A stretch of DNA of 64,000 bases from JABDMH01 sp965223165 (lineage in GTDB: Bacteria; Bacteroidota; Bacteroidia; Chitinophagales; Saprospiraceae). The stretch's first letter is position 1; each line of letters begins with the position of its first letter. Below the pieces are notes generated by a model. That model saw only the letters and a program-made list of their open reading frames with translations. It searched no databases and was not told the origin of the DNA. A program made the position numbers and the translations under genes. Below, piece after piece: positions 34,404 to 43,689 of the stretch. The stretch spans positions 1,302,001 to 1,366,000 of the forward strand of contig CBDCVQ010000020.1 of the NCBI GenBank assembly GCA_965223165.1. Direction: 5' to 3'.

Positions 34404-36668
34404 TCAGAAGTCCAATTGCTTCAAAAGCTTTGTGTCTTCTTTCCATTTCGCCAATGCCTTTTCATAGGAGGCCATGGTCTTGGTAATTCTCAGCGTGTGG
34501 GGACTGCCCTTCCTGATCGTTTCGGTTTTAAGGTCTATTTCGACGTTCCTGATCGCATTTTCTAGATCTTTCCTTAATTCGAGACGCTTCGTATAATCAA
34601 AGTCTGACCGGTGCGGCGACTCCATAAATGGACGCAATATTCTCCACTCTTTTTTGTAATATCCGGGGATGTCTGTGGGCATATCCCGTTTCCAGGTAGG
34701 AGGTGGTTGAGGTTTGTTCTTCGTTCGCTCAGCCATCCGGCTGCGGCATGCATCCAGCAGCATTCGAAACAGCTGGCGATCCCTCCACTCCCTGGCAGTT
34801 AATATGGGGTGCAACACTTCATTGGTATATTTTCTGCTCCATGCTTTTGTAAGAGCTTCATATAATTTATCTATCCATCTTTTCTTCGTTTCTTTAAGTC
34901 CACTGAGCGCCAATGTGCTTTTGATAATGTCTTGTGCTATTCGCACACAATCATTATCAGCATCCAAGGAGAGCTCGTACCAGTCGCCGTTGTCCTCTGG
35001 ACAATCCAGTATGCGGACCTCTGACAGGTAGCTCGGTAACTCCTCCAAGTGGTGGACCAAAATCCTTTGACATGTTTTGCCCTGATCATCTTGCAGCACC
35101 TTTAGCACCTCCAATAGATGCAGTACGGCTTGCGGCCTGGGAACGCTCACAGCTCGGGCTATTACATCATTAAAAGCTCCAATGGGTGAAAAATAGGTTA
35201 GTAGTTCTATCCACTGTTTGGGGCTAATATTGACAAAAACCCTTGAGAAGAAGTCTTCATAATGGCGGGTTAATGGCGTATTTATTTGCATGATTGCCTG
35301 TGCCAACGCGTCATAGTTCAACTTCTCCAAATTTCTCCAACTTGCCTGTGTGCTCCATTCAGAGAGTGCTCTTGTTACTGATCTTGTAAGCTGTTTCGAA
35401 TTCAACTCCGGGTCGTCCCAATGGTGTAGATAATATTTTATCCAGTCCAACTGCGCTTCGGGCCATTGGTTGGCCAACACCGTTTCATGTATCTCTTTCG
35501 GCCATAGTACGAGCGCACCGTAATGATACCAGTACTCGACGGTCACTCCCTCATTTCCGGTATAACCACCCGAAACCTTTTCCGTAGGATCTCCATCACC
35601 TAGTTTCAAATCGGAAATAATATCCTGATCGTCCAGGCTTAACTGGCCCAGAGCTGGAACGCGCGTTGGACTCCAATGCTCCACCGTTGAATATTCTTCA
35701 TGGACTTCCACCATCTCCACATCGTCGTCTACGAATCGACGCCTGTCGTAGTAGTAATCTGGTTCTCCATCGCCGGATTGATAGTGCGTCACTAATGCCG
35801 GTTCACAAAAATACCCGGCAGCCTGGGCGGCCTCTAAAACAACATTGGCCCTGGGCAGGTCATGACCCTTCAAGCGATCGAAGGCGAAATTAGTCGGCGT
35901 GTATTGGTGACTAAGCAAAATCGCCTTGGGTTGGTCCTGAAAGTGGTCCTTCCAGTCCGCCAACAGCCGAGTCATCTCCCCAATTTCTGTGGAGTACTCA
36001 GGAGTTTCGGCAGATGCAGACGGATCCTGGAGTATCAAATTATAAACCAAGTTGATCCGATATCCGGCCGTAACCGGCTTTACCTCGTGCTCGCAATCTG
36101 CATAAAATGCCGCGTACGTAATCCGACTGTCTCCCGCCTGCTGAGCCAGATCAATCTCTTTCTCAACATTACTAAACCGTACCAGCAACTCCCCTCCCGT
36201 ATAATGAGACGGCAGGCCAATTACCAGCGTGCCAAACATACCGGCTTCCTTCTCTGAATCTTGGTGCGGTAGAAAAAAGCCCCCTTCTTCATACACCAAA
36301 AGCTTATAGAGTGAAGCTTTGATTTTATGCTTTACCCCCAAGTTTTTCCTGACCTTTTTCACCATCCTTCCCAGGAACGATGGCCAAGTGGTGTGATCAA
36401 AGGAAAGCATGGATGCATCGATTTCCCAAGCATTTCGCACGGTGGTATCGGTGATCGTTTTGGAGCCCCTTCCAAATGGAGCACGCTTAGCGAGCCGGAT
36501 AAGCTCCTTGGCCATAATGGGGTGCACGGGAAAACCCATTTCCCCCATTCCTTCGATAACCAGTCCAGGGCGAATAAACTTATATGACCCGGAGGTGACA
36601 AATTGCCCCGAACCCTGCACGCTGTCCAGCAAGGATACTATTTGCTTTTGCTTGGCGATGACATTCAT
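34404..36668 (-). CDS. Large 2-oxoglutarate/Fe(II) oxygenase-domain protein
   Basis: 754 aa from the ATG at 36668; a longer frame to 36713 only adds translated repeat sequence. Seen: a prolyl-4-hydroxylase-like domain in the first 215 residues with Fe ligands in LPHQDSEKEAG (His135, Asp137) and ADCEHEVKP (His194), and the 2-oxoglutarate Arg204 in GYRINLVYNL. The remaining about 530 residues match no domain I can name; they look largely helical. A hairpin repeat array begins 43 bp upstream of the start. Substrate unknown; the oxygenase domain call is good, the rest is open. Confidence 0.85.
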   Translation of the reverse strand: MNVIAKQKQIVSLLDSVQGSGQFVTSGSYKFIRPGLVIEGMGEMGFPVHPIMAKELIRLAKRAPFGRGSKTITDTTVRNAWEIDASMLSFDHTTWPSFLGRMVKKVRKNLGVKHKIKASLYKLLVYEEGGFFLPHQDSEKEAGMFGTLVIGLPSHYTGGELLVRFSNVEKEIDLAQQAGDSRITYAAFYADCEHEVKPVTAGYRINLVYNLILQDPSASAETPEYSTEIGEMTRLLADWKDHFQDQPKAILLSHQYTPTNFAFDRLKGHDLPRANVVLEAAQAAGYFCEPALVTHYQSGDGEPDYYYDRRRFVDDDVEMVEVHEEYSTVEHWSPTRVPALGQLSLDDQDIISDLKLGDGDPTEKVSGGYTGNEGVTVEYWYHYGALVLWPKEIHETVLANQWPEAQLDWIKYYLHHWDDPELNSKQLTRSVTRALSEWSTQASWRNLEKLNYDALAQAIMQINTPLTRHYEDFFSRVFVNISPKQWIELLTYFSPIGAFNDVIARAVSVPRPQAVLHLLEVLKVLQDDQGKTCQRILVHHLEELPSYLSEVRILDCPEDNGDWYELSLDADNDCVRIAQDIIKSTLALSGLKETKKRWIDKLYEALTKAWSRKYTNEVLHPILTAREWRDRQLFRMLLDACRSRMAERTKNKPQPPPTWKRDMPTDIPGYYKKEWRILRPFMESPHRSDFDYTKRLELRKDLENAIRNVEIDLKTETIRKGSPHTLRITKTMASYEKALAKWKEDTKLLKQLDF

Positions 36669-36710
36669 AGTTGCGGTGTTCTCATGGTTTCTGGGGCTGA
36701 CGCGGATAAA

Positions 36711-38766
36711 CACGATTCAACATCTCTCCCCAGACCGCCGCGGATATAGGAATCCGCGCTATCGTCACATGGTGGCAGGGGCACAGGCGAATCCTTTTTC
36801 GCCGACCCACTGGAATTTCGCCAGCACATTGGAAAAAATCGCACATATTAATGATCACGATTCAACATCGATCCCAGGTGGGCTGACGCGGATATAGGAA
36901 TCCGCGCTATCGTCACACGATGGCAAGCACACAGGCGAATCCTTTTTCGCCGGCCCACTGGAATTTCGCCGGCACACCAAAAAAATCGCATATAATGTCT
37001 ATCACCATTCACCATCGAGCCCGGGGGAACACGCGGATATAGGAATCCGCACTATCGTCCCCCTGGCGGCAAGGGGCCCAGGCGAATCCTTTTTCGCCGG
37101 CCCATTGGATCTTCGCCAGCCCACCAAAAAAATCGCACATAATAACTACCATTCAACATCGAGCCCGGTGACCGCCGCGGATATAGGAATTCGCGCTATC
37201 GTCACCTGGTGGCAAGGGCACAGGCGAATCCTTTTTCGCCGGCCCACTGGAATTTCGCCAGCACACCAAAAAAATCGCATATAATGTCTATCACCATTCA
37301 CCATCGAGCCCGGGGGAACACGCGGATATAGGAATCCGCGCTATCGTCCCCCTGGCGGCAAGGGGCCCAGGCGAATCCTTTTTCGCCGGCCCATTGGATC
37401 TTCGCCAGCCCACCAAAAAAATCGCACATAATAACTACCATTCAACATCGAGCCCGGTGACCGCCGCGGATATAGGAATTCGCGCTATCGTCACCTGGTG
37501 GCAAGGGCACAGGCGAATCCTTTTTCGCCGGCCCATTGGATCTTCGCCAGCCCACCAAAAAAATCGCACATAATAACTACCATTCAACATCGAGCCCGGT
37601 GACCGCTGCGGATATAGGAATTCGCGCTATCGTCACCTGGTGGCAAGGGCACAGGCGAATCCTTTTTCGCCGGCCCATCAGATCTTCGCCAGCCCACCAA
37701 AAAAATCGCACATAATATCTATCACCATTCGACATCGATCCCGGTGACCGCCGCGGATATAGGAATCCGCGCTATCGTCGCCTGGTGGCAAAGGCACAGG
37801 CGAATCCTTTTTCGCCGGCCCATTGGATATCACGATTCACCATCGAGCCCGGGGGACCACGCGGATATAGGAATCCGCGCTATCGTCACCTGGTGGCAAG
37901 GGCACAGGCGAATCCTTTTTCGCCGGCCCATTGGAATTTTGCCGGCACATTGAAAAAATCGCACATATTAACGATCACGATTCGACACTATCCCAGGTGG
38001 GCTGACGCGGATATAGGAATCCGCGCTATCGTCGCATGATGGCAAGCACACAGGCGAATCCTTTTTCGCCGGCCCATTGGAAAAAATCGCACATAATATC
38101 TATCACTATTCAACATCGATCACGGGGGAACACGCGGATATAGGAATCCGCACTATCGTCCCCCTGGCGGCAAGGGGCACAGGCGAATCCTTTTTCGCCG
38201 GCCCATCAGATCTTCGCCAGCCCACCAAAAAAATCGCACATAATATCTATCACGATTCACCATCGAGCCCGGGGGAACACGCGGATATAGGAATCCGCAC
38301 TATCGTCCCATGATGGCAAGGGCACAGGCGAATCCTTTTTCGCCGACCCATTAGATCTTCCCCAGCCCACCAAAAAAATCGCACATAATATCTGTCACGA
38401 TTCACCATCGAGCCCGGGGGAAGACGCGGATATAGGAATCCGCACTATCGTCCCCCTGGCGGCAAGGGGCACAGGCGAATCCTTTTCGCCGGACCATCAG
38501 ATCTTCGTCCACCCATCAAAAAAATCGCACATAATATCTATCACTATTCGACATCGATCCCGGTGACCGCCGCGGATATAGAAATCCGCGCTATCGGCTG
38601 ATCCGCCTATACCGCACAGGCGAATCCTATTTCGCCGACACATTGGATTGTCGCCGACCCACTCGAAAAATCGGACATAATATCTATCACTATGCAACAT
38701 CCCGTCCGGGGCCGACGCGGATACAGGAATGCGCGCTATTGGCCGTTCGGATTATTGGGGTTCATG
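36711..38766. repeat. Dual-hairpin repeat array 1 (15 units)
   Basis: Fifteen tandem units fill about 2.05 kb with no supportable gene. Hairpin 1 (GCGGATATAGGAATCCGC: 6-bp stem, loop ATAGGA) starts at 36740, 36888, 37033, 37177, 37322, 37466, 37608, 37753, 37861, 38007, 38134, 38281, 38426, 38572 and 38717. Spacing is mostly 142-148 bp, with two short units (108 and 127). In intact units it is followed about 28 bp later by hairpin 2 (GGCGAATCCTTTTTCGCC: 6-bp stem, loop TCCTTT), then extra TTCGCC copies, an AAAAAATCGCACATAAT block and CATTCACCATCGA-type sequence. The last unit (38717) is degenerate. All units share one orientation. Confidence 0.95.
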
Positions 38767-39234
38767 TCAGCTGGGGTTTCGATCAAATGTTGCATCGACG
38801 AAGGCTTTGGTTAATTCTACAGAAACCAACAGCCTTGGCACCAGAAGCTTGATCTCATTATAGAGGGAGATCCATTCCTCCTCCGTGTATTCATGCACCA
38901 CCTGATTTCTTACCTTACGAATTTTCAAGATTTCATCTGCTGAGCTTATGAGGTTCAGGGCCTCGGCACGATTTACCTGATCAATCACCACCTTGGGATA
39001 CTCCTCAAGTAATTGGAATATTGTGCGAATAACTTGCTTGGTCAATAGTTCGGACGTGCGTGCAAATCTTGAAGCTAGGGAGTCAAGCAATTCCAACTGA
39101 TTATCATCCAGGTCTTCGTCCAAGGAAATGTCTTTGCATTTGGCAAAGGTGTACTGCAAATGCGCAACGGATTTGTCCAGCATCGCCAAGTGTCCCTGCA
39201 ACAGTGCTAATATGTCCTGGTCAAAGTTCCTCAT
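38767..39234 (-). CDS. HEPN-domain protein of a HEPN-MNT pair
   Basis: 155 aa, helical. Seen: KIRKVRNQVVHEYTEEEWIS with the Arg109-x4-His114 motif (RNQVVH) that marks HEPN RNases, near the C-terminal end of the domain as usual. Its start overlaps the stop of the nucleotidyltransferase gene by 4 bp (ATGA). In type VII-like systems the HEPN protein is the RNase toxin and the MNT protein neutralises it by nucleotide transfer; that role is inferred from the pair. Array 1 begins about 30 bp beyond its stop. Confidence 0.85.
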   Translation of the reverse strand: MRNFDQDILALLQGHLAMLDKSVAHLQYTFAKCKDISLDEDLDDNQLELLDSLASRFARTSELLTKQVIRTIFQLLEEYPKVVIDQVNRAEALNLISSADEILKIRKVRNQVVHEYTEEEWISLYNEIKLLVPRLLVSVELTKAFVDATFDRNPS

Positions 39235-39518
39235 AGAGGTATGGCATTTCGCAGGGCAATCCTTTTCATCGGCTGGTCCTCGTCCGGCTCGAATGATAGT
39301 AAATCAATCTTCTGCTCGCCAAAAGCTCGATGAAAGGTTAATTCTACCTTCCATTTTTCCTGCAGCGTCATCTTGGGCTTGCAAAGAATTAGAATATCTA
39401 TATCGCCTCCACGGCCTTCATCGTTTGTTCTGCTGCCAAATAGATATATTTCAGCATCCGGACGCAGACTCCTCACGGCCTTTGTAAGAACTTCCTGTTG
39501 TGCTGCTGAAATTCTCAT
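39231..39518 (-). CDS. MNT-type nucleotidyltransferase of a HEPN-MNT pair
   Basis: 95 aa minimal nucleotidyltransferase. Seen: IYLFGSRTNDEGRGGDIDIL, with GSR at 28-30 and the metal-binding Asp39 and Asp41, the classic GSx(n)DxD layout. The active site appears intact. First gene of a two-gene unit with the HEPN gene. The likely role is as antitoxin to the HEPN RNase by nucleotide transfer (family knowledge). Confidence 0.88.
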   Translation of the reverse strand: MRISAAQQEVLTKAVRSLRPDAEIYLFGSRTNDEGRGGDIDILILCKPKMTLQEKWKVELTFHRAFGEQKIDLLSFEPDEDQPMKRIALRNAIPL

Positions 39519-39668
39519 GTTGACTTAGAGATCGCCCATCTTTAGCTCTGTCAATGGATCACCCTTACCAGAGGCATCCAAGAATGCCTGATAGAAATCC
39601 TCCAGATCATTCAAGCTTTACTCATCGGTATTATACTCATTGGTATTACACCACATGGTATAAAATAT

Positions 39669-40967
39669 TCAACTGGCATGCCCTGCTTCTTCCGAAAGGC
39701 GCTGAACAATCAGGTCTCTGATCCGGCCGGCCGCCTGCCCATCCCACAACTCCGGGATACCCGATTTCCTACGCGTGCCATCCAGCAGCTCCTCGCTTTG
39801 CTGCCGCACGGTCTCCACATCCAGCTCGCTGATCAACCGATTGCTGCCCACCTCCACCGTGCTGGGCCGCTCCGTGCTACTGCGGAAGGTGATGCAAGGC
39901 ACCTGCAGGTAGGTCGTCTCCTCCTGGATACCGCCCGAGTCGGTCACAACTAGGGAGGCCTCTTTCATCAATTTGACAAACTCGAGGTAGCCCAGCGGGG
40001 CGGTGAGATGTAGGTTGGATTGACGGGCCAGGGTCTCCCACATGCCAAATTTCTCCAGGTTTTTGCGTGTGCGCGGGTGCACGGCAAAGATGACCGGGTG
40101 CTTGTCCGCCAGCCTTTGTATGATCGAAAGGATGCTGGACAGGCCCTCCTCGTGATCTACATTCGAAGGACGGTGCATGGTCATCAGGATATGCCTGGGG
40201 GTTTCACGCGGAGACGCAGAGATCGCAGAGTCTAAGGTTTCACGCGGAGACGCGGAGATCGCAGAGTCCAAGGTTTCACGCGGAGGCGCGGAGCTCGCAG
40301 AGTCCAAGGTTTCACGCGGAGGCGCGGAGCTCGCGGAGTCCAAAGGTTCACGCGGAGGCGCGGAGTCTAGGGTGTTATTCATTAGAATGGTCGAGATGTC
40401 CAGCTGGTCGGCTTGCGGGAGAAAATAGACCAGGGAATCGATCATGACATTGCCCACGAAGTGGATCTTGGCAGGAGCGATCCCCTCGGCTTGCAAATTG
40501 TCGATGCCGCTCTGCTCACTGACAAATAAGAGGTCGGAGATCGAATCCGTGACAATGCGGTTAATTTCTTCGGGCATGGATCGGTCGCCGCTGCGCAGTC
40601 CCGCCTCCACGTGGGCCACCTTAATACCTTTCTTGACTGCTACCAGGGCGCAGGCGACCGTCGAGTTGACGTCGCCAACCACGACCACCAGATCTGGCTG
40701 CTCCTGCTCCACCACCTCTTCAAAGGCCAACATGATCTTGGCCGTCTGCTGGGTGTGCGTACCGCCCCCGATCCCCAAATAATGATCGGGTTTAGGCAAT
40801 CCCAGTTGATCAAAAAAGACCTGGGACATGCGCTCATCGTAGTGCTGGCCGGTATGTACGATGACCGACTGGATGCGATCATCCTCCAAAAAAGCACGAT
40901 GCAACGGCCCCACCTTCATAAAATTGGGGCGGGCACCTACTACTGATATAATCTTCACGAATTGCAT
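39669..40967 (-). CDS. wecB: UDP-N-acetylglucosamine 2-epimerase, non-hydrolysing, with repeat insertion
   Basis: 432 aa. Seen: VVGARPNFMKVGPLHRAFLE near 9-28, VVGDVNSTVACALVAVKKGI near 95-114, HVEAGLRSGDRSMPEEINR near 118-136, LMTMHRPSNVDHEEGLSSIL near 261-280, and VVTDSGGIQEETTYLQVPCI near 337-356. Interconverts UDP-GlcNAc and UDP-ManNAc. Residues about 198-257 are a low-complexity run of about 12-residue units (PRETLDSASSAP-like), encoded by 36-bp repeats at 40202-40371. Without it the protein would be about 375 aa, the normal length. The repeat sits between the two Rossmann domains, so it may form a tolerated loop. Confidence 0.93.
   Translation of the reverse strand: MQFVKIISVVGARPNFMKVGPLHRAFLEDDRIQSVIVHTGQHYDERMSQVFFDQLGLPKPDHYLGIGGGTHTQQTAKIMLAFEEVVEQEQPDLVVVVGDVNSTVACALVAVKKGIKVAHVEAGLRSGDRSMPEEINRIVTDSISDLLFVSEQSGIDNLQAEGIAPAKIHFVGNVMIDSLVYFLPQADQLDISTILMNNTLDSAPPREPLDSASSAPPRETLDSASSAPPRETLDSAISASPRETLDSAISASPRETPRHILMTMHRPSNVDHEEGLSSILSIIQRLADKHPVIFAVHPRTRKNLEKFGMWETLARQSNLHLTAPLGYLEFVKLMKEASLVVTDSGGIQEETTYLQVPCITFRSSTERPSTVEVGSNRLISELDVETVRQQSEELLDGTRRKSGIPELWDGQAAGRIRDLIVQRLSEEAGHAS
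40202..40371. repeat. 36-bp tandem repeat inside wecB (four full copies and one partial)
   Basis: Copies start at 40202, 40238, 40274, 40310 and 40346 (partial), each opening TTTCACGCGGAGACGCGGAG or a close variant. Thirty-six bases are twelve codons, so copy-number change keeps the frame. Related GTTTCACGCAGAG-type sequence occurs in intergenic DNA at about 1671, 1736, 1857 and 7588. Confidence 0.93.
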
Positions 40968-42065
40968 ACTATCGTCTACCTGTCATCACTGACACAGGCG
41001 AATCCTTTTTCGTCGGGCCACCGGATATCACGATTCAACATCAATCCCAACAGACCGCCGCGGATATAGGAATCCGCGCTATCGTCGCATGATGGCAAGG
41101 GCACAGGCAAATCCTCTTTCGCCGGGCCCATTGGCATTTCGCCAGCCCATGGGATATTCGCCGACCCATTGGAAAAAAATCGAACATAATATCTATCACG
41201 ATTCAACATCAATCCCAGAGCCCGCCGCGGATATAGGAATCCGCGCTATCGTCGCATGATGGCAAGGGGTAGAGGCGAATCCTTTTTCGCCGACCCCATC
41301 GGAATTTCGCCAGCCCATGGGATATTCGCCGATCCATTCAAAAAAAATCTCAGAGACCGCCGCGGATATAGGAATCCGAGCTATCGTCACATGCTGGCAA
41401 GGGCACAGGCAAATCCTCTTTCGCCGGGCCCATTGGAATTTCGCCAGCCCTTGGGATATTCGCCGACCCATTCAAAAAAAAATGTCAGAGACCGCCGCGG
41501 ATATAGGAATCCGCGCTATCGTCACCTGGTGGCAAGGACACAGGCTAATCCTTTTTCGCCGGGCCCATTAGAATTTCGCCGGCCCATGGGATATTCGCCG
41601 ACCCATTCGAAAAAATCGCACATAATATCTAGCGCCTTTCAACATCGATCACGGGGGAACACGCGGATATAAGAATCCGCGCTATCGGTGATTGTTAGCA
41701 AGGTGAGAGGCGAATCCTATTTCGCCGGGCCCATTAGAATTTCGCCAGCCCATTGGAAAAAAATCTCATGATTCAACATCTATCCCAGAGACCGCCGCGG
41801 ATATAGGAATCCGCGCTATCGGTGATTGTTAGCAAGGTGAGAGGCGAATCCTATTTCGCCGGGCCCATTAGAATTTCGCCGACCCATTCAAAAAAAATCT
41901 CAGAGACCGCCGCGGATATAGGAATCCGCGCTATCGTCCCCCTGGCGGCAAGGGGCACAGGCGAATCCTTTTTCGCCGGGCCCATTGGAATTTCGCCAGC
42001 CCTCTGGATTCTCTCCGGCTCCATTCACAAAAATCCCGACATCGAGCACAGCGCGTTCGCCAGGA
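40968..42065. repeat. Dual-hairpin repeat array 2 (seven full units plus a partial)
   Basis: About 1.1 kb with no supportable gene. Hairpin 1 starts at 41060, 41227, 41362, 41497, 41663, 41797 and 41912; spacing alternates between about 115-135 and about 166 bp. A partial unit with only hairpin 2 begins the array near 40996, next to the wecB start. Hairpin 2 has loop TCCTAT instead of TCCTTT near 41709 and 41844, which makes its loop an exact complement of the hairpin 1 loop ATAGGA. The last unit ends about 30-60 bp from the stop of the nucleotidyltransferase at 42066. Confidence 0.93.
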
Positions 42066-42542
42066 TCACTCAGCCTCATCCTTTTTCAGTCGTTGCAGCT
42101 CCTGAATATCTAGCAGGTCCTTCGGCCTTCCTGAGCGAATCTTTGACTCGACCAGATCAGCATAGGTCAATACGTGATACGTGACTTCCGGGTGCTCCTC
42201 CAAGACTACCCGCTCGCTCGTTTGGTAGACCTCCTCGAATGCTTTGCCCGGATCAAACCGACCGATCAACTCGATATCCACCACAGGTGAAATTTTCACA
42301 GAAATATTCTGTAGACCTTTCTTCACTTCTTCAGGGTACTGATCAAAATGATATCCCAAATCATGTAGCGCTCGTTGCAATCGAGTCAAGTTCACCTCGG
42401 AGAGTTCAATCCAAAAATCCACATCTGCGGAATGCCTTTGGTACCCATGAAAATTTACTGCGCCCCCGCCAACCAGTATCATGCGCACCCCATGAAGGTG
42501 ACAGCATCGTAAAAACTCAATGATTTTTCGATCAAACGTCAA
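42066..42542 (-). CDS. Nucleotidyltransferase (putative toxin-antitoxin component)
   Basis: 158 aa. Seen: MILVGGGAVNFHGYQRHSAD followed by VDFWIE (Gly-rich loop at 25-27, Asp40/Asp42), the polymerase-beta-like nucleotidyltransferase core, and the C-terminal VESKIRSGRPKDLLDIQELQ typical of this family in Bacteroidota. No small partner gene is evident immediately upstream. It lies between arrays 2 and 3, so it is surrounded by hairpin repeats on both sides. Function inferred only at family level. Confidence 0.85.
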   Translation of the reverse strand: MTFDRKIIEFLRCCHLHGVRMILVGGGAVNFHGYQRHSADVDFWIELSEVNLTRLQRALHDLGYHFDQYPEEVKKGLQNISVKISPVVDIELIGRFDPGKAFEEVYQTSERVVLEEHPEVTYHVLTYADLVESKIRSGRPKDLLDIQELQRLKKDEAE

Positions 42543-42777
42543 TCGCGTTTCAGAATAAAGTGATTGGATCGGCTTCTGGGTTGCTGCTGAAAAATCTCAA
42601 GCTCAGCTATCAATTTGAGAAAGCACTCGAACCGTGCTCCTGGTTTCATCTGGAGAAAGGCTTTCTCTCTTTCTCTCTTTAAGTTTTCCTGAGTGTCAAA
42701 AACGAGTCGCATTGATCTTATTCCCGGCTATGATGATCGTCAGACGAACAAACTATTTTTTTTAACCCAGAGACCAC
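42543..42777. other. Non-coding gap upstream of nucleotidyltransferase
   Basis: About 235 bases with no gene seen. It contains a TTTCTCTCTTTCTCTCTTT pyrimidine run near 42663-42681 and a T-run near 42757. It may hold the promoter of the gene at 42066-42542 but I cannot place one. Confidence 0.4.
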
Positions 42778-43689
42778 GCGGATATAGAAATCCCCGCGCT
42801 ATCGTCACCCTGGCGGCAATGGCACAGGCGAATCCTATTTCGCCGGCCCATTGGAATTTCGCCGACCCACCGGATATCACGATTCAACATCGAGCCCAAC
42901 AGACCACGCGGATATAGGAATCCGCGCTATCGTCGTATGCTGGCAAAGGGTAGAGGCGAATCCTTTTTCGCCGACCCCATTAGAATTTCGCCGACCCACC
43001 GGATATCACGATTCAACATCGAGCCCAACAGACCGCCGCGGATATAGGAATCCGCGCTATCGTCCCATGGCAAGGGGCACAGGCGAATCCTTTTTCGCCG
43101 ACCCCATTGGAATTTCGCCGACCCATTCGAAAAAAATCTCAGAGACCACCCGGATATAGGGTTCCGCGCCATGGTCGCATGCTGGCAAAGGGTAGAGGCG
43201 AATCCTTTTTCGCCGACCCCATTGGAATTTCGCCAGCCCATGGGATATTCGCCGACCCATTCGAAAAAAATCTCAGAGACCCCCCGGATATAGGGTTCCG
43301 CGCCATCGTCCCATGCTGGCAAGGGATAGAGGCGAATCCTTTTTCGCCGACCCCATTGGAATTTCGCCGACCCATTCGAAAAAAATCTCAGAGACCACCC
43401 GGATATAGAGTTCCGCGCCATCGTCCCATGCTGGCAAGGGGTAGAGGCGAATCCTTTTTCGCCGACCCCATCGGAATTTCGCCAGCCCATGGGATATTCG
43501 CCAACCCATTCGAAAAAAATCTCAGAGACCGCCGCGGATATAGGGTTCCGCGCCATCGTCCCATGCTGGCAAAGGGTAGAGGCGAATCCTTTTTCGCCGA
43601 CCCCATTAGAATTTCGCCGACCCCATCGGAATTTCGCCGACCCCATTCGAAAAAAATCCCGGTGACCGCCGCGGATATAGGAATCCGCG
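42778..43689. repeat. Dual-hairpin repeat array 3 (eight units)
   Basis: About 0.9 kb with no supportable gene. Hairpin 1 or its variant starts at 42778, 42908, 43038, 43150, 43285, 43400, 43534 and 43671, with spacing of about 112-137 bp. Several units carry a changed hairpin 1 (CGGATATAGGGTTCCG), weakening the inner stem pair while keeping the outer ones. The last unit's hairpin 1 ends at 43688, directly beside the stop codon of the nucleotidyltransferase at 43690. Long open frames on both strands across this array are by-products of repetition. Confidence 0.93.

Noticed and set aside
36711..43689. CRISPR array
   Set aside because: Units are about 110-167 bp with internal hairpins and no unique spacers of constant length; no cas genes are present.
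40968..43689. Type III toxin-antitoxin RNA repeats
   Set aside because: Array 3 precedes a nucleotidyltransferase gene as antitoxin repeats would, but units are much longer than known type III antitoxin repeats and the protein is not a ToxN/CptN-like RNase. Kept only as a loose analogy.
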